In this document: one piece after another, positions 1 to 9,140 of the stretch
How positions within the stretch are numbered: the stretch's first letter is position 1
Layout: each line of letters begins with the position of its first letter
Source of the DNA: Armatimonadota bacterium
GTDB taxonomy: Bacteria > Armatimonadota > Hebobacteria > GCA-020354555 > CP070648
Assembly (NCBI GenBank): GCA_020354555.1
Contig: CP070648.1
Location: 3,751,601-3,793,107 of the forward strand
Direction: 5' to 3'
DNA length: 41,507 nt
Translations under genes and position numbers: made by a program
The notes under the pieces: generated by a model
The model's input: the letters and a program-made list of their open reading frames with translations, nothing else
The model's database searches: none
What the model was told of the DNA's origin: nothing

Positions 1-1785
1 GACGCCTTTGCCGAGCAGGTTGCGCTCCTCCTTGGGGTCATCCCCGAGATCGAAGAAGTACCGAGGGACGTCGTTCTCCATGATCAGCTTGAAGCGCCCC
101 CGGCGCAAGGCGGTCATGTGGATCCAGTGGTCGTGCTCCCAGTGGACCCATGCCTCGCTGAGGATGGACCGCGGCGTCCACCTATGTCCTGCCATCAACC
201 TCGCCAGGGAGCGGCCGTGCAGGCCGCCTGGCGCCGCCAACCGGCACATGTCCAGCACGGTGGGATAGACGTCTGTCAACTGCACCGCAGTCGCGACACG
301 TTTGCCGGGCGGGACGCGGCCGGGACACGCCATTATAAGGGGCACGCGCAGCGCCGGCCGGAAGACGGTCAGTCCGTGGGCAACCGCCCGGTGCTCCCGG
401 AATTCCTCGCCGTGATCCGCGGTGAGGATCACCAGCGTACGGTCCGCGATGCCCAAGCGGCGCAGCTCTGCAAGGACGCGCCCGATCTGCTCATCGGTGA
501 AGCTGATCTCGCCGTCGTAGAGCGCTTCGAAGTAGGCCACGTCTTCTGTCGTCATGTCGCGGGCGGCAACCTGCAACTCGTCGTGGCTCATGGTCGGTGG
601 GAAGCGGCCTTTGTAGCCGCCGGTGTAATCGTACTTGGGCTGCGGCATATAGGGGTGGTGCGGATCGAAGTAGTGCGCGTAGATGAAGAGCGGTCGGGTG
701 CGGTTATGGCGAAGCCACGCGATCACGTTGTCTGACACGCGTGCGGAGGTCACGGCGGATTCGGGTTCGTCGAGCAGGGATTCGTCCATGTGCTGGAATC
801 CCTGGTGATGTCCGAAATGCGTGCTGACAAACGGAACCGTGACGAAGGACGCGGTGCGGTAGCCCGCTGCGGAAAGTTGCTCGGCCAGCGTCACTGCCCT
901 CTGGGGCAGCCCGATCCACGTCCACTTGTCTTCGCTCGTGCGGTACGAGCCCGCGCCGTGCGCGCTCGGGTAGAGCCCTGTCATGAAGCTGCTCATCGAG
1001 GGCAGCGTCCACGGCGCCTGACTCGTGGCATCCTCGAACAGCGTTCCCTCGCGGGCGAGGGCGTCAATGTTGGGGCTCGTCGGGCGCTGATAGCCGTAGC
1101 ATCCCAGGTGGTCCGCCCGCAGCGCATCCACGACAATGACGATGACGTTGGGCCGGGGCGACAGATGGTCCGAGGCAAGAACAAGCCCCGTGACTAGTGC
1201 CGACGCGACCACCGCGCTCGCCAGCAGAAGCCCATGCCATAGACGCCGGCGACGGGCTTTCTGCCCCGCGCCGGCAGCGGTTTCGCCGCGCCGCCTGCCG
1301 TCGGCGAGCGCGGCATGGGCGGCGCCTATGACCCAGCCGCTGAGAGCCGCGACGAGGATGAGGCCGCCGCTGAATCCCACCTTGCCCGCCACCGCCGGCG
1401 CCAGGCCCGATGTCAACGACCACAGGTTGTCCCCGCGGACGAGCCAGAGCCACCCCGCACACGCCGCCCACATCATAATGCCCACGGCGAGCAGCGCCCG
1501 CGCGGCGCCGGCGCGCCCGGAGAGCCGCAGGACCGCTCGCCCCGCGGCGATGCCGACGGCAAAGACGCCGAGAACGACCATGTGACTTGCCGCCCAGCTC
1601 GCCACATATGCGGCCAGCATTCGCGCCAGGTCGTAGTCGCCGAAGCGCAGCGCTGCCAGCCGCGGTATGGCGCGCGCAATGCCGATCACAAAGCCGGCCA
1701 AGACGCCGGTTGCAGCTATCGCGAGCGCATCGCGAAGCCATCGCCGGGCCTTGGGCTCGATTGCAGCAGCGTCAGGGGAACTCAT
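1..1785 (-). CDS. Membrane-anchored sulfatase-like hydrolase (C-terminus off the left edge)
   Basis: The frame is open from ATG at 1785 to base 1 without a stop, giving 595 residues in the window. Residues 1-205 contain about five hydrophobic helices. The alkaline-phosphatase-superfamily domain then starts at the motif VIVVDALRADHLGCYGY. Other family landmarks are SPNIDALAREG, the nucleophile region APWTLPSMSSFMTG and the late metal site LTADHGEEF. The usual sulfatase CxPxR is replaced by TxPxM, so formylglycine chemistry is not expected. Thr would be the nucleophile, as in other PWTLPS-type members. It could be a phosphodiesterase or phospho-transferase acting outside the membrane rather than a true sulfatase. 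It is the last gene of the run galactokinase-isomerase-sulfatase, 178 bases after the isomerase stop. The class is solid and the substrate is unknown. Confidence 0.88.
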   Translation of the reverse strand, partial: MSSPDAAAIEPKARRWLRDALAIAATGVLAGFVIGIARAIPRLAALRFGDYDLARMLAAYVASWAASHMVVLGVFAVGIAAGRAVLRLSGRAGAARALLAVGIMMWAACAGWLWLVRGDNLWSLTSGLAPAVAGKVGFSGGLILVAALSGWVIGAAHAALADGRRRGETAAGAGQKARRRRLWHGLLLASAVVASALVTGLVLASDHLSPRPNVIVIVVDALRADHLGCYGYQRPTSPNIDALAREGTLFEDATSQAPWTLPSMSSFMTGLYPSAHGAGSYRTSEDKWTWIGLPQRAVTLAEQLSAAGYRTASFVTVPFVSTHFGHHQGFQHMDESLLDEPESAVTSARVSDNVIAWLRHNRTRPLFIYAHYFDPHHPYMPQPKYDYTGGYKGRFPPTMSHDELQVAARDMTTEDVAYFEALYDGEISFTDEQIGRVLAELRRLGIADRTLVILTADHGEEFREHRAVAHGLTVFRPALRVPLIMACPGRVPPGKRVATAVQLTDVYPTVLDMCRLAAPGGLHGRSLARLMAGHRWTPRSILSEAWVHWEHDHWIHMTALRRGRFKLIMENDVPRYFFDLGDDPKEERNLLGKGV

Positions 1786-1963
1786 AGCGGTCTATTCTCT
1801 TGAATGCCCAAATCGGCGGGAAACTAACCCGCGGTCGTCGTGCGGCAAATCCCGCCCATCCGCGTCGACGGGGCATTCCGCGCGAGACCGAGGCACGCCC
1901 GACGCACGGCGCCGCGAGGAGCGCACCGCGGGGCCGATGCTCGTTGTCAGAGCGGGCTCAGGC

Positions 1964-2767
1964 TCACTCACCCACGGCGAGGCGCTCGAAGCGCCGCATC
2001 TGCTCGGCATAGCGGCTGAGGATGGTCTCCGGGCTGCCGGCATCGGGCCAGATCTCCGCCGACGCGTAGCCGTCGAAGTCCTGCCGCGCCAGAGCGCGCA
2101 CGTACTCAGCGATGGGCAGCCAGCCGTCGCCCGGGACGCAGGCGCTTCCTTCGTCGGTGCTGTCGTGAAAGTGGACGTGGGCGACGCGGCCGTCGAGCCA
2201 GCGCAGCGTCTCCGGCAGATCCTCGCGCGCGCGGTAGGGATGCATGACATCCCAATTCGCTCTAACGGAATTGTGGTTGGCGAGTTGCAGCACGCGACCG
2301 ACGCTGCTGCCGAGGCGGAAATCGTCGTGCGTTTCGAGGCAGATCGTGACGCCGCCCTCCGCCCCGATGTGGGCGGCCGCCCGCAAATCCTCCGCGACTA
2401 TCCCAATCGCCGTGTCGAGATCGAGACCCTCCGGTCGCTTGCCCCCGAAGACGCGCAGCCGCTCAGTCCCAACGTCCCGCGCCAATTCCAGGTGTCGCCG
2501 GAGCGATTCGACATTCTCCTTGCGCTTCGCGGCGTCATCGGTGGCGAACCGGCATGACGTCGCGACACAGCTGATCGCGAGCCCGGCGTCGCGCACCAAT
2601 CGTCCCGCCCGCTGCCGGTCCGCCGCAGACGCGCTGAGCTCGATCCCGTGAGCATGATCCGCTTGAACGCGCGGCTCGAAGCCGTCGAACGCGTGCTCCT
2701 TCGCGCCCTTGATGACGTCGGTCAGACTCCACTCGGGGCACGCGAACGTCATGAAACTGAGCTTCAT
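1964..2767 (-). CDS. Sugar phosphate isomerase/epimerase-like TIM barrel
   Basis: A 267-residue protein of the xylose-isomerase-like TIM-barrel family (AP endonuclease 2 fold). It begins MKLSFMTFACPEW, and typical metal-site segments follow: CLETHDDF, ANWDVMHPY, VAHVHFHD and SAEIWPD. These supply the acidic and His ligands expected for a divalent metal. Two tandem ATG codons lie at 2770 and 2767. GGAGG at 2779-2775 is 4 bases from the first and 7 from the second, so 2767 is preferred. The gene lies 33 bases after the galactokinase stop and is probably co-transcribed with it. The family isomerises or epimerises sugars and inositols, and the exact substrate cannot be read from the sequence. Confidence 0.88.
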   Translation of the reverse strand: MKLSFMTFACPEWSLTDVIKGAKEHAFDGFEPRVQADHAHGIELSASAADRQRAGRLVRDAGLAISCVATSCRFATDDAAKRKENVESLRRHLELARDVGTERLRVFGGKRPEGLDLDTAIGIVAEDLRAAAHIGAEGGVTICLETHDDFRLGSSVGRVLQLANHNSVRANWDVMHPYRAREDLPETLRWLDGRVAHVHFHDSTDEGSACVPGDGWLPIAEYVRALARQDFDGYASAEIWPDAGSPETILSRYAEQMRRFERLAVGE

Positions 2768-2800
2768 CATCTCTCCTCCGATCCTCGTGGGCACGTGCGT

Positions 2801-3967
2801 CTAAGCCGCTACCTCGTCGGCGCCGGCCGCCGCGCTCGTGGCAAACACCATCGGCTCGATGCCGGTTTCTTCGTGGTAGCGGCGGGCGACCCCTTCCTGA
2901 AGCGCCGGCACCGCGTCCGGGCGCACCAGGGTGATGGTGCATCCCCCGAAACCGGCGCCGGTCATCCGCGAGCCGTACACCCCCGGCATGCTCAACGCGA
3001 GTTCCACCAGGAGATCAAGCTCCGGACAACTCACCTCATAGTCGTCGCGCAAGCTGTGGTGGGATGCGACCATGAGTTCGCCGAAGGCGTCAAGGTTGCC
3101 GTCCTTCAGCGCCCGCACCGCCTGCAGCGTCCGCTCATCCTCGGTCACGACATGGCGCGCGCGGCGAAGCTCGACGGGCGCAAGGAGTTGCGCATGTTCC
3201 TCCAGTTGCGCCGATGACACATCGCGCAACGCGCTGATCCCGGGCAGCACCGGCGCCAGCTTGGCCACCGCCGATTCACACTGCGCGCGCCGCTCGCGGT
3301 ATTCGGAGCCAACGAGTTCCCGCCGTACGCCCGAATGTGCGATGACGAGCGATGCCGCGCTTACAGGCACGTATTCGTAATCCAGCGACCGGCAGTCGAG
3401 CAGGAGCGCGTGGCGTTCGCGCCCGAGGGCGGCGATGAACTGATCCATGATCCCGCAGGGCATGCCGACGAATGCGTTCTCGGCGCGCTGGCAGAGCTTG
3501 GCGAGGGCGGGACGTTCGATCCGCAGGTCGAACAGCGTCTGAAGACCCAACGCTGTGGCCAACTCCAATGCCGCCGAGGACGATAGCCCTGAACCGGGCG
3601 GGATCGTGCTCTGCAAGGCGATGTGGGCACCGCCGATTCGGTGGCCGGCATCCGACAGCGCCCATGCCGCGCCGGCGATATAGTTCGACCACGGCTCGTC
3701 CGCGTTTGGCTCGAGGCGCTCGACATCGAAGACTGCGTGCCGGTCGAAGTCAACCGAGAACGCGGTCAGCGACGAGTCTCCGCTGGGACCGACCGCCATC
3801 AGCACATCCCGCTCTATAGCAGCCGGGAGCACGAAGCCGTCGTTATAGTCCGTATGCTCGCCGATAAGGTTCACGCGACCGGGCGCGCGAACGAACCCCG
3901 CCGGCGGAGCGCCGAAGACGCGCTCGAAGTGTTCCCGAAGTGCTGTCACTCGCTGGGTCAACGTCAC
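2801..3967 (-). CDS. galK: Galactokinase
   Basis: A 388-residue GHMP kinase that phosphorylates galactose to galactose-1-phosphate in the Leloir pathway, in the cytoplasm. The galactokinase signature GRVNLIGEHTDYNDG is near residue 31. The GHMP ATP loop PPGSGLSSSAALE is near residue 128, followed by the catalytic-Asp region CGIMDQF and the C-terminal GSRMTGAGFGG. Length matches the family. Translation starts at GTG 3967, with AGGAGG at 3979-3974 six bases upstream. It is 39 bases downstream of the glycoside-hydrolase/propeller gene and 33 bases upstream of the isomerase. This implies a polycistronic sugar-use unit. No galT or galE is present in the window. Confidence 0.95.
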   Translation of the reverse strand: MTLTQRVTALREHFERVFGAPPAGFVRAPGRVNLIGEHTDYNDGFVLPAAIERDVLMAVGPSGDSSLTAFSVDFDRHAVFDVERLEPNADEPWSNYIAGAAWALSDAGHRIGGAHIALQSTIPPGSGLSSSAALELATALGLQTLFDLRIERPALAKLCQRAENAFVGMPCGIMDQFIAALGRERHALLLDCRSLDYEYVPVSAASLVIAHSGVRRELVGSEYRERRAQCESAVAKLAPVLPGISALRDVSSAQLEEHAQLLAPVELRRARHVVTEDERTLQAVRALKDGNLDAFGELMVASHHSLRDDYEVSCPELDLLVELALSMPGVYGSRMTGAGFGGCTITLVRPDAVPALQEGVARRYHEETGIEPMVFATSAAAGADEVAA

Positions 3968-4006
3968 GTCCTTCCTCCTGCGGCATCTCGGCGATCGGCG
4001 CGCGGG

Positions 4007-6655
4007 CTATCTCGCCAGGGCGCCTGTGTTCGCGGCGTTGCCCCGCGCGCCAGGCCAGGGACGCCGGTCTTTCATTTCCGCCGCAAGCGAGAAGCAGTAG
4101 AGCCGGCTGTCGGTGCCGCCGACGACGAGCTCAAGTGATCCGTCATCATTGACATCTGCGACCAGGGGCGTCGTGGCGACTTTGTCCCGCGCATCGAACT
4201 GCCACAGGAGATCCCCTCGGCTGTCGAGGCAGTGAACCACCCCGCCGGTATCGCCGAGTACGATTTCGAGGCTACCGTCGCCATCGAGGTCGGCGACCGC
4301 CGCCGCGCTTTCGGTCGTCGCGGCGACTCCCGCGGTCCACAGTTCGGCGCCGTCGCTGCGAATGCAGTAGATGCCACCCATGCCGTCGCCCGCGAAGATC
4401 TCCGGTTTGCCGTCACCCGTGACATCACCCGCGGCGAGCGTCGCGTCGAGCGCGCCGCGGACCGGGAATCGCCAGACCTGTCCCCCGTCGGTCCCGGAGA
4501 CGGCCGTGACGCTGCGGTCGGCGGAGGCGAAGATAACCTCCATGTGCCCGTCGCCATTGAGATCGGCAATGACCGGGCTCGAGTTGGCCGCGCCGCCGCA
4601 TCGCCATACCCAGCGCAAGCTGCCGTCAGGCTCATAGCAGCGGATGATGCCGTCGTCGCAGGGGAACGCCACTTCCAGCTCGCCGTCCGAATCCACATCG
4701 CCGACCGCCGGCTGGCCCCCGGCGTTGCCGCCGAGCGCATGACGCCACAGAACCTCGCCATCGGCGCTCACGCACGCCGCGAACCTCTCGCCGCTCACCG
4801 CGATCTCGGGCGTGCCGTCGCCGTCGAGGTCGGCGATCGCCGGGCCGCCCCACTCCGCGCGGCCATCGAGATCCGCCCGCCACAGCAACTCGCCCGCCGA
4901 ACTGAGCGCGAGCAGACCGCCGTCGTTGGGCAGCGCGACGATCTCCGACTTCCCGTCGCCATCCAGGTCCGCGACTGCCGGATTGGAGTTCATGGCGCCG
5001 GCGAGGTGATAGCGCCACTTCTCGCGGCCTTGCCCGTCGAGGCAGAAGATGTCCTGCCAGCGCCCCGCCCCGATAATCTCCGTCTTGCCGTCGCGGTCAA
5101 CGTCCGCCGTGACGCAGGAACTGTATATCGGCGAGCCCGCCTCGTAAGTCCACGCGAGCGGCGGGCGCACGGTGGCCGTCACGACCGCCGGGGCGGCGAA
5201 TGTCTTGCCTTCCACCCGAATGCGGCAATCGGCGCGCAGGACGCAGCGCCCGAGGCGCGCGTTCCGTCCGGCGCGGATGCGCCACCCCGTCATGCTCTGA
5301 TGGGTGCCATCGTAGGCCACCTTGTCAAAGCGGGCCGGCCGGGCGGACCAACCATCGGGAAGGCGCCAAGCAACGTCCGCTATCCGTGCCCCGGGCAGGG
5401 CTGACGTCACCCAGATCTTAACGGTCTCGCTTCTCCCGGGCGCCAACGACACTTCGCGCGGATAGACCTGCGCTGCAGCGCGGTGGATGGCATTGCTCCC
5501 CAGGCCGGTCACATATGTCACCGACGGCGTCAGCTCGACCGTCACCCGCGAGCCACGCACCGGCAAGGGCGCGCCGTATTGATCGAGGAGCTTCACGCCG
5601 TTCCCGCGCGCACCCAACGTCACCGTACTCTTGCCAAACGGACGCCAGAGCGCAGCCACTGCGCTGTCGGCATCAGCGAAGATCACCCCGTAGTCCGGCC
5701 ACGCGAGGGGCAGGAAACCGACGGGCTTGCGCGCGCCGATGACGTCGGTGAGGGTCTCGCACGCGCGGTACGCCGGTCGCAGCCCGTCGCCGCGCGACAG
5801 ACCGTAGCCGCCGCCCCAAGCGTACCATATGTGCACGGCGTTCCCCAGCGCCCAACTGATGAGCGTGGACCGCGCGAAGTAGTTGGCGTGCCATGCCTCA
5901 TCGGTCGGCGTACGCGGATCGTCGGGCAGGGACCAGCCTTCCTCCGTGATCCACACCGGCATGTCGGCCAGCCCGTACGTCGCGAGCAGTTCGCGGACCC
6001 GGTAGGCGGTCCGTGGTTGCCCCGCCTCGGGCATCGGGCGATAGGGATGCAGCGACAGCGCGTCCATGTAGCGCCCGGCGCCGAGGGCGAAGATCGCCTC
6101 GAGGTACGGCCAATCGAGCCTGCCCACGGCCGCTATGGAACCGCCGATGACGATAGCGTCGGGGTTGGCGCGCTTGATGCCAGCGTACGCTTCGCGCAGC
6201 ATCTCAACGTAATGGGCCGGGTTCGGCTCGCCGTGCCAGAAGCCGCCGAGGTTCGGCTCGTTCCATGCTTCGAACGCGTCTATGCGTCCCGCGTAGTGCC
6301 GCGCGGCTTCGAAGGCGAAGCGACCGTAGTCCTTGAACTCGGACCGCTGGTCCGGCTGCTCCTCTCCGTCCCCCCAGTAGCCGGGCCAATAGCAGAGGAT
6401 CGGCAGTATGTTCAGGCCGGCTTGCTCGCCGCGCTCGACGACGCCATCGTACCACGCCCAGTCGAACTTCCCCGGCTCGGGCTCGGCGCTCGACCACGTC
6501 AAGTCGTGGCGCGACCACCCGATGCCGGCTTCGACCATGGTTGGGTAGTCGCCGCCGTGGCACATGCCGAGGCGGTAGTCGGGCTTCGCCTGTCCAGGCA
6601 AAGCGCAAGCCGCCAAGGCCGCCGAGACGAGCCACGAGAGAAGCAGTAATCGCAT
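4007..6655 (-). CDS. Secreted glycoside hydrolase fused to a beta-propeller with FG-GAP-type repeats
   Basis: An 882-residue exported enzyme. The N-terminus is a signal peptide with a possible lipobox, LAAC (Cys17), so it may be a lipoprotein; ordinary cleavage after GQA is the alternative. Residues 27 to about 330 form a clan-A glycosidase TIM barrel. FEAWNEPN carries the likely acid/base Glu133, and VWITEEGWS the likely nucleophile near Glu238. A linker/beta domain follows. From about residue 560 there are eight repeats, each with a calcium-type DxDxDG loop (DVDRDG, DLDGDG, DVDSDG, DLNGDG, DVTGDG and so on) alternating with PQQ-like LLW strands, suggesting an eight-bladed propeller. The frame continues upstream to 7030, but ATG 6655 has GGAGGAG nine bases before it and begins the signal peptide. 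It heads the galK operon. GH family number and substrate are uncertain (GH39/GH5-like). Confidence 0.9.
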   Translation of the reverse strand: MRLLLLSWLVSAALAACALPGQAKPDYRLGMCHGGDYPTMVEAGIGWSRHDLTWSSAEPEPGKFDWAWYDGVVERGEQAGLNILPILCYWPGYWGDGEEQPDQRSEFKDYGRFAFEAARHYAGRIDAFEAWNEPNLGGFWHGEPNPAHYVEMLREAYAGIKRANPDAIVIGGSIAAVGRLDWPYLEAIFALGAGRYMDALSLHPYRPMPEAGQPRTAYRVRELLATYGLADMPVWITEEGWSLPDDPRTPTDEAWHANYFARSTLISWALGNAVHIWYAWGGGYGLSRGDGLRPAYRACETLTDVIGARKPVGFLPLAWPDYGVIFADADSAVAALWRPFGKSTVTLGARGNGVKLLDQYGAPLPVRGSRVTVELTPSVTYVTGLGSNAIHRAAAQVYPREVSLAPGRSETVKIWVTSALPGARIADVAWRLPDGWSARPARFDKVAYDGTHQSMTGWRIRAGRNARLGRCVLRADCRIRVEGKTFAAPAVVTATVRPPLAWTYEAGSPIYSSCVTADVDRDGKTEIIGAGRWQDIFCLDGQGREKWRYHLAGAMNSNPAVADLDGDGKSEIVALPNDGGLLALSSAGELLWRADLDGRAEWGGPAIADLDGDGTPEIAVSGERFAACVSADGEVLWRHALGGNAGGQPAVGDVDSDGELEVAFPCDDGIIRCYEPDGSLRWVWRCGGAANSSPVIADLNGDGHMEVIFASADRSVTAVSGTDGGQVWRFPVRGALDATLAAGDVTGDGKPEIFAGDGMGGIYCIRSDGAELWTAGVAATTESAAAVADLDGDGSLEIVLGDTGGVVHCLDSRGDLLWQFDARDKVATTPLVADVNDDGSLELVVGGTDSRLYCFSLAAEMKDRRPWPGARGNAANTGALAR

Positions 6656-6810
6656 GAGACCGGTCTCCTCCTCAGTGTCGCGGTAGCAACTTCTGCGCGG
6701 TGGCAATGCGTCCCTTGCGTTGGCGCCTTCAAGCGCGTCCGGATACGCTCCGCTGACGTGCCCCGTCAATCTCATATCGCCCTGCTGCTGTGGAATAAGC
6801 CGATGGAGCA

Positions 6811-6832
6811 GCCGGAGCGCCTTCACTCCGGC
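6811..6832. repeat. Small inverted repeat before the HEAT gene start
   Basis: GCCGGAG (6811-6817) and CTCCGGC (6826-6832) form a perfect 7-bp stem with an 8-base loop. It ends 10 bases before the chosen start codon at 6843. The place normally occupied by a ribosome-binding site holds this structure instead. The start codon itself lies in the 10-bp palindrome ATGACGTCAT (6843-6852). Either could be an operator or a translation-control hairpin, or chance in GC-rich DNA. Confidence 0.3.
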
Positions 6833-6842
6833 GCGAAATGTT

Positions 6843-9140
6843 ATGACGTCATCCGAGGACCGCCCGAGCGGGACCGCGCAGGCGGACATGGTGCTGCGCG
6901 CCCTGGACGAACTCGTGCGCGCTGCGCGCCAATGGTCCCTATACGGCAGCGAACATCGGTTAACGCGAGAGGCGTGCGATGCCGCCGCGGAGGCCCTGGT
7001 TGCCATGATGTCCGAGCGCAAGCAATTCACGCTCGCGGTAGCCGAGTCGGGGCTAGTGGCGGAGGGCGAAGAGCTGCCTGATCACGCGCCGCTTCAGCAG
7101 CTGCACGAGGCGATCAGCCGTCGTCAGATCGCCGCCGTCACCGTTCGCCCCGGCCTCACCCGTGGCGAGGTAGCGGCCGTCATCAGCGTCCTCGCGACCG
7201 ACCCCGACGAACTGCTCGAGCGAGGTGGCGCCGGGCGCGTCCTCAGCGAAGCCCAATGCCCACACGTTGACTTGACCGATGTGGACTATGGGCGCCTGGT
7301 GCCGGAGTCGCAGGCCGAGTGGATGTCTACCTTCGCGGGCTCTGAGATCGGCATCCAGGCGTCGGTGCAGAACCTGGCCAGCATTTGTTTGGACGCTCTG
7401 GGAGACCGCGTCGCCACGACCCAAGGCGGTCCGGCTTCGGACCGCGGGGTGCCCATGCCTTTTCCCATACCTGTCATCGAACCGAAGGATGGCGATGCGG
7501 AGTCCGAGGAATCGTCCCTGGAGGAGCAAGTTGGCGCCCTGCCCGACGTGTCGCCCGAGGACTATGTCGCGGTCGGGTTAGCGTGGCTTATACAGGCGAG
7601 CGGCGAGGCCGTGCTGGAGAGTCCTTCAAAGGTGCGCCGAGCGTGGCGGGAAACCGTCGCGCAGCGCGTCGCAAGCATCGATCTGCCACTGCAAGCACGC
7701 ATCTTCCGCGCCCCGCGCCAGGCTGGGAGCACCGCCCCCGACATGCTCGCCGCCCTCGCCGCCGACCGCTCGCCGGAGCAGATAGCGGATCTCATTCTAG
7801 CTCGACCTGCCGCTGTCGTTGGGGAGCCGTCAGGCTCTCTCGAGCGCATCCTGCGGCGTACCCTTACCGACGAACGCAAGCTCCTGGCGCTTGAGCCCCT
7901 GCTGCGCGAGCGCCTGATGGCGCGCGGAATGAGCCAGGACAGCTTCCGCAACGTCGTCGGGTTACTTCTCGATCAGATCGCGACTGACATGGCGATGCGC
8001 GTCGGCGGAGCCGTCGAGTGGATCGGTGACTTCGAGGATCTACCGCCCTCCGAGGGAGGCACCGTCGAGCAATGGCCCGAGCTGCTCAAGACGATCTCCC
8101 GGGAAGCCGTGGCGAAGTCGAGGGCGAGCATCTTGCTCAGCATGCTCAAGCACGATCTCGACGCCGCGCATTACCTCGATCTGGTCGGGCACATCGAAGC
8201 GTGCGCGACAGAGCGCGCGGCTGCGAACGATCCCGGCGTGTTGGACATCGTGTGCTCGCTGGCCGCGGAAGTGGATGCGGGCGATCCTACCAGATCTCCC
8301 ATCGCCAAGGCCGGCCTCGAGCGTTTAGCCACGCGAGAGATCGCGCACGCGATGAGAGCGGCTCTGGAGAAGGCATCCGCCGAGCAGCGCCTGGAACTCA
8401 TCGCCGTCATTGGCAAGATGGGTAACGAGTGCGCCGCAATTCTGCTCGAGCAAATCGAGACGGCAGAGGACCACCAAGTGCGGGCCGTGGCGGCGCGCTG
8501 TCTCGCCGAGGCCGGCGAGCGAGGAGCGTCGGAGGTCCGTCATCTCCTGGCACAAGGTCCGTTCGACGTCGCGATGTTTACGGCGGCGGCGCTCGTCGAG
8601 GGCGGCGACGAGCGATTCCTGAGCCTGCTCGCGGCCGGGTTCGATCACCGGCAGCCGGCGGTGCGCATGCGGCTCGCGGAGTGGCTCGGCCGCATCCCGG
8701 GCCTGGCAAGTGAACAACTCCTGATCCGCGCGCTGTACGACGAGGATCCGGATGTGCAGGCTCGCGCGGCGGAGAGCCTGGGAGCGCTGGGTGCCACCGG
8801 CGCTGTGCATGCGCTGAGCCTCGCAGCCAAGAAAGGCCCGCTGCACGGGCGTGCGCTCGAGGTCAGGAAGGCGGCGATCGAGGCGTTGGGCAAGCTCGGC
8901 TCGCCGGAGGGCGTGCCTGTTCTCGAAGAGATAGCGCGCAAGCGCAGCCTGCTGTTTCGGGACCGGACGCACGAACTGGCCGCACTGGCGGCAGCGGCGC
9001 TGGCGTGCATAGCCGGCCCGGAGGCGGAGCGCGCCCTCGCGGAGTGCGGCCTGAGGCAACGGGATATCGCGCGCCCACAGGACGGCGACGCGCCGACGAT
9101 CTCGGCGCCGGGGCTCGAAGGGAGACGCGGTCATGGCTGA
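6843..9140 (+). CDS. HEAT-repeat protein with an N-terminal domain shared with the downstream HD-GYP protein
   Basis: A 765-residue soluble protein with no signal peptide. The first 150 or so residues resemble the N-terminus of the next gene. Paired landmarks are LYGSEHRLT against FYPPEHPQV, and EVAAVISVLATDPDELLERGG against EVSELIKVLTTDPDEVSDQGG. The C-terminal half has alpha-helical HEAT repeats, for example VRAVAARCLAEAGE, VQARAAESLGALGA and VRKAAIEALGKLGS. HEAT arrays are usually protein-binding scaffolds. The stop overlaps the start of the HD-GYP gene by 8 bases, so the two are probably translated together. The ATG at 6843 is chosen because the upstream extension in the same frame looks non-coding. 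No good ribosome-binding site is visible. A biochemical role cannot be assigned. Confidence 0.85.
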   Translation: MTSSEDRPSGTAQADMVLRALDELVRAARQWSLYGSEHRLTREACDAAAEALVAMMSERKQFTLAVAESGLVAEGEELPDHAPLQQLHEAISRRQIAAVTVRPGLTRGEVAAVISVLATDPDELLERGGAGRVLSEAQCPHVDLTDVDYGRLVPESQAEWMSTFAGSEIGIQASVQNLASICLDALGDRVATTQGGPASDRGVPMPFPIPVIEPKDGDAESEESSLEEQVGALPDVSPEDYVAVGLAWLIQASGEAVLESPSKVRRAWRETVAQRVASIDLPLQARIFRAPRQAGSTAPDMLAALAADRSPEQIADLILARPAAVVGEPSGSLERILRRTLTDERKLLALEPLLRERLMARGMSQDSFRNVVGLLLDQIATDMAMRVGGAVEWIGDFEDLPPSEGGTVEQWPELLKTISREAVAKSRASILLSMLKHDLDAAHYLDLVGHIEACATERAAANDPGVLDIVCSLAAEVDAGDPTRSPIAKAGLERLATREIAHAMRAALEKASAEQRLELIAVIGKMGNECAAILLEQIETAEDHQVRAVAARCLAEAGERGASEVRHLLAQGPFDVAMFTAAALVEGGDERFLSLLAAGFDHRQPAVRMRLAEWLGRIPGLASEQLLIRALYDEDPDVQARAAESLGALGATGAVHALSLAAKKGPLHGRALEVRKAAIEALGKLGSPEGVPVLEEIARKRSLLFRDRTHELAALAAAALACIAGPEAERALAECGLRQRDIARPQDGDAPTISAPGLEGRRGHG

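Noticed and set aside
331-340. TATAAT-like box inside the sulfatase gene
   Set aside because: It lies inside coding sequence with no matching -35 and no gene after it.
118-735. Open frame on the plus strand across the sulfatase-like gene
   Set aside because: It lies opposite a frame with full alkaline-phosphatase-superfamily motifs, and its sequence is low-complexity Arg/Ala/Gly typical of a GC-rich shadow.
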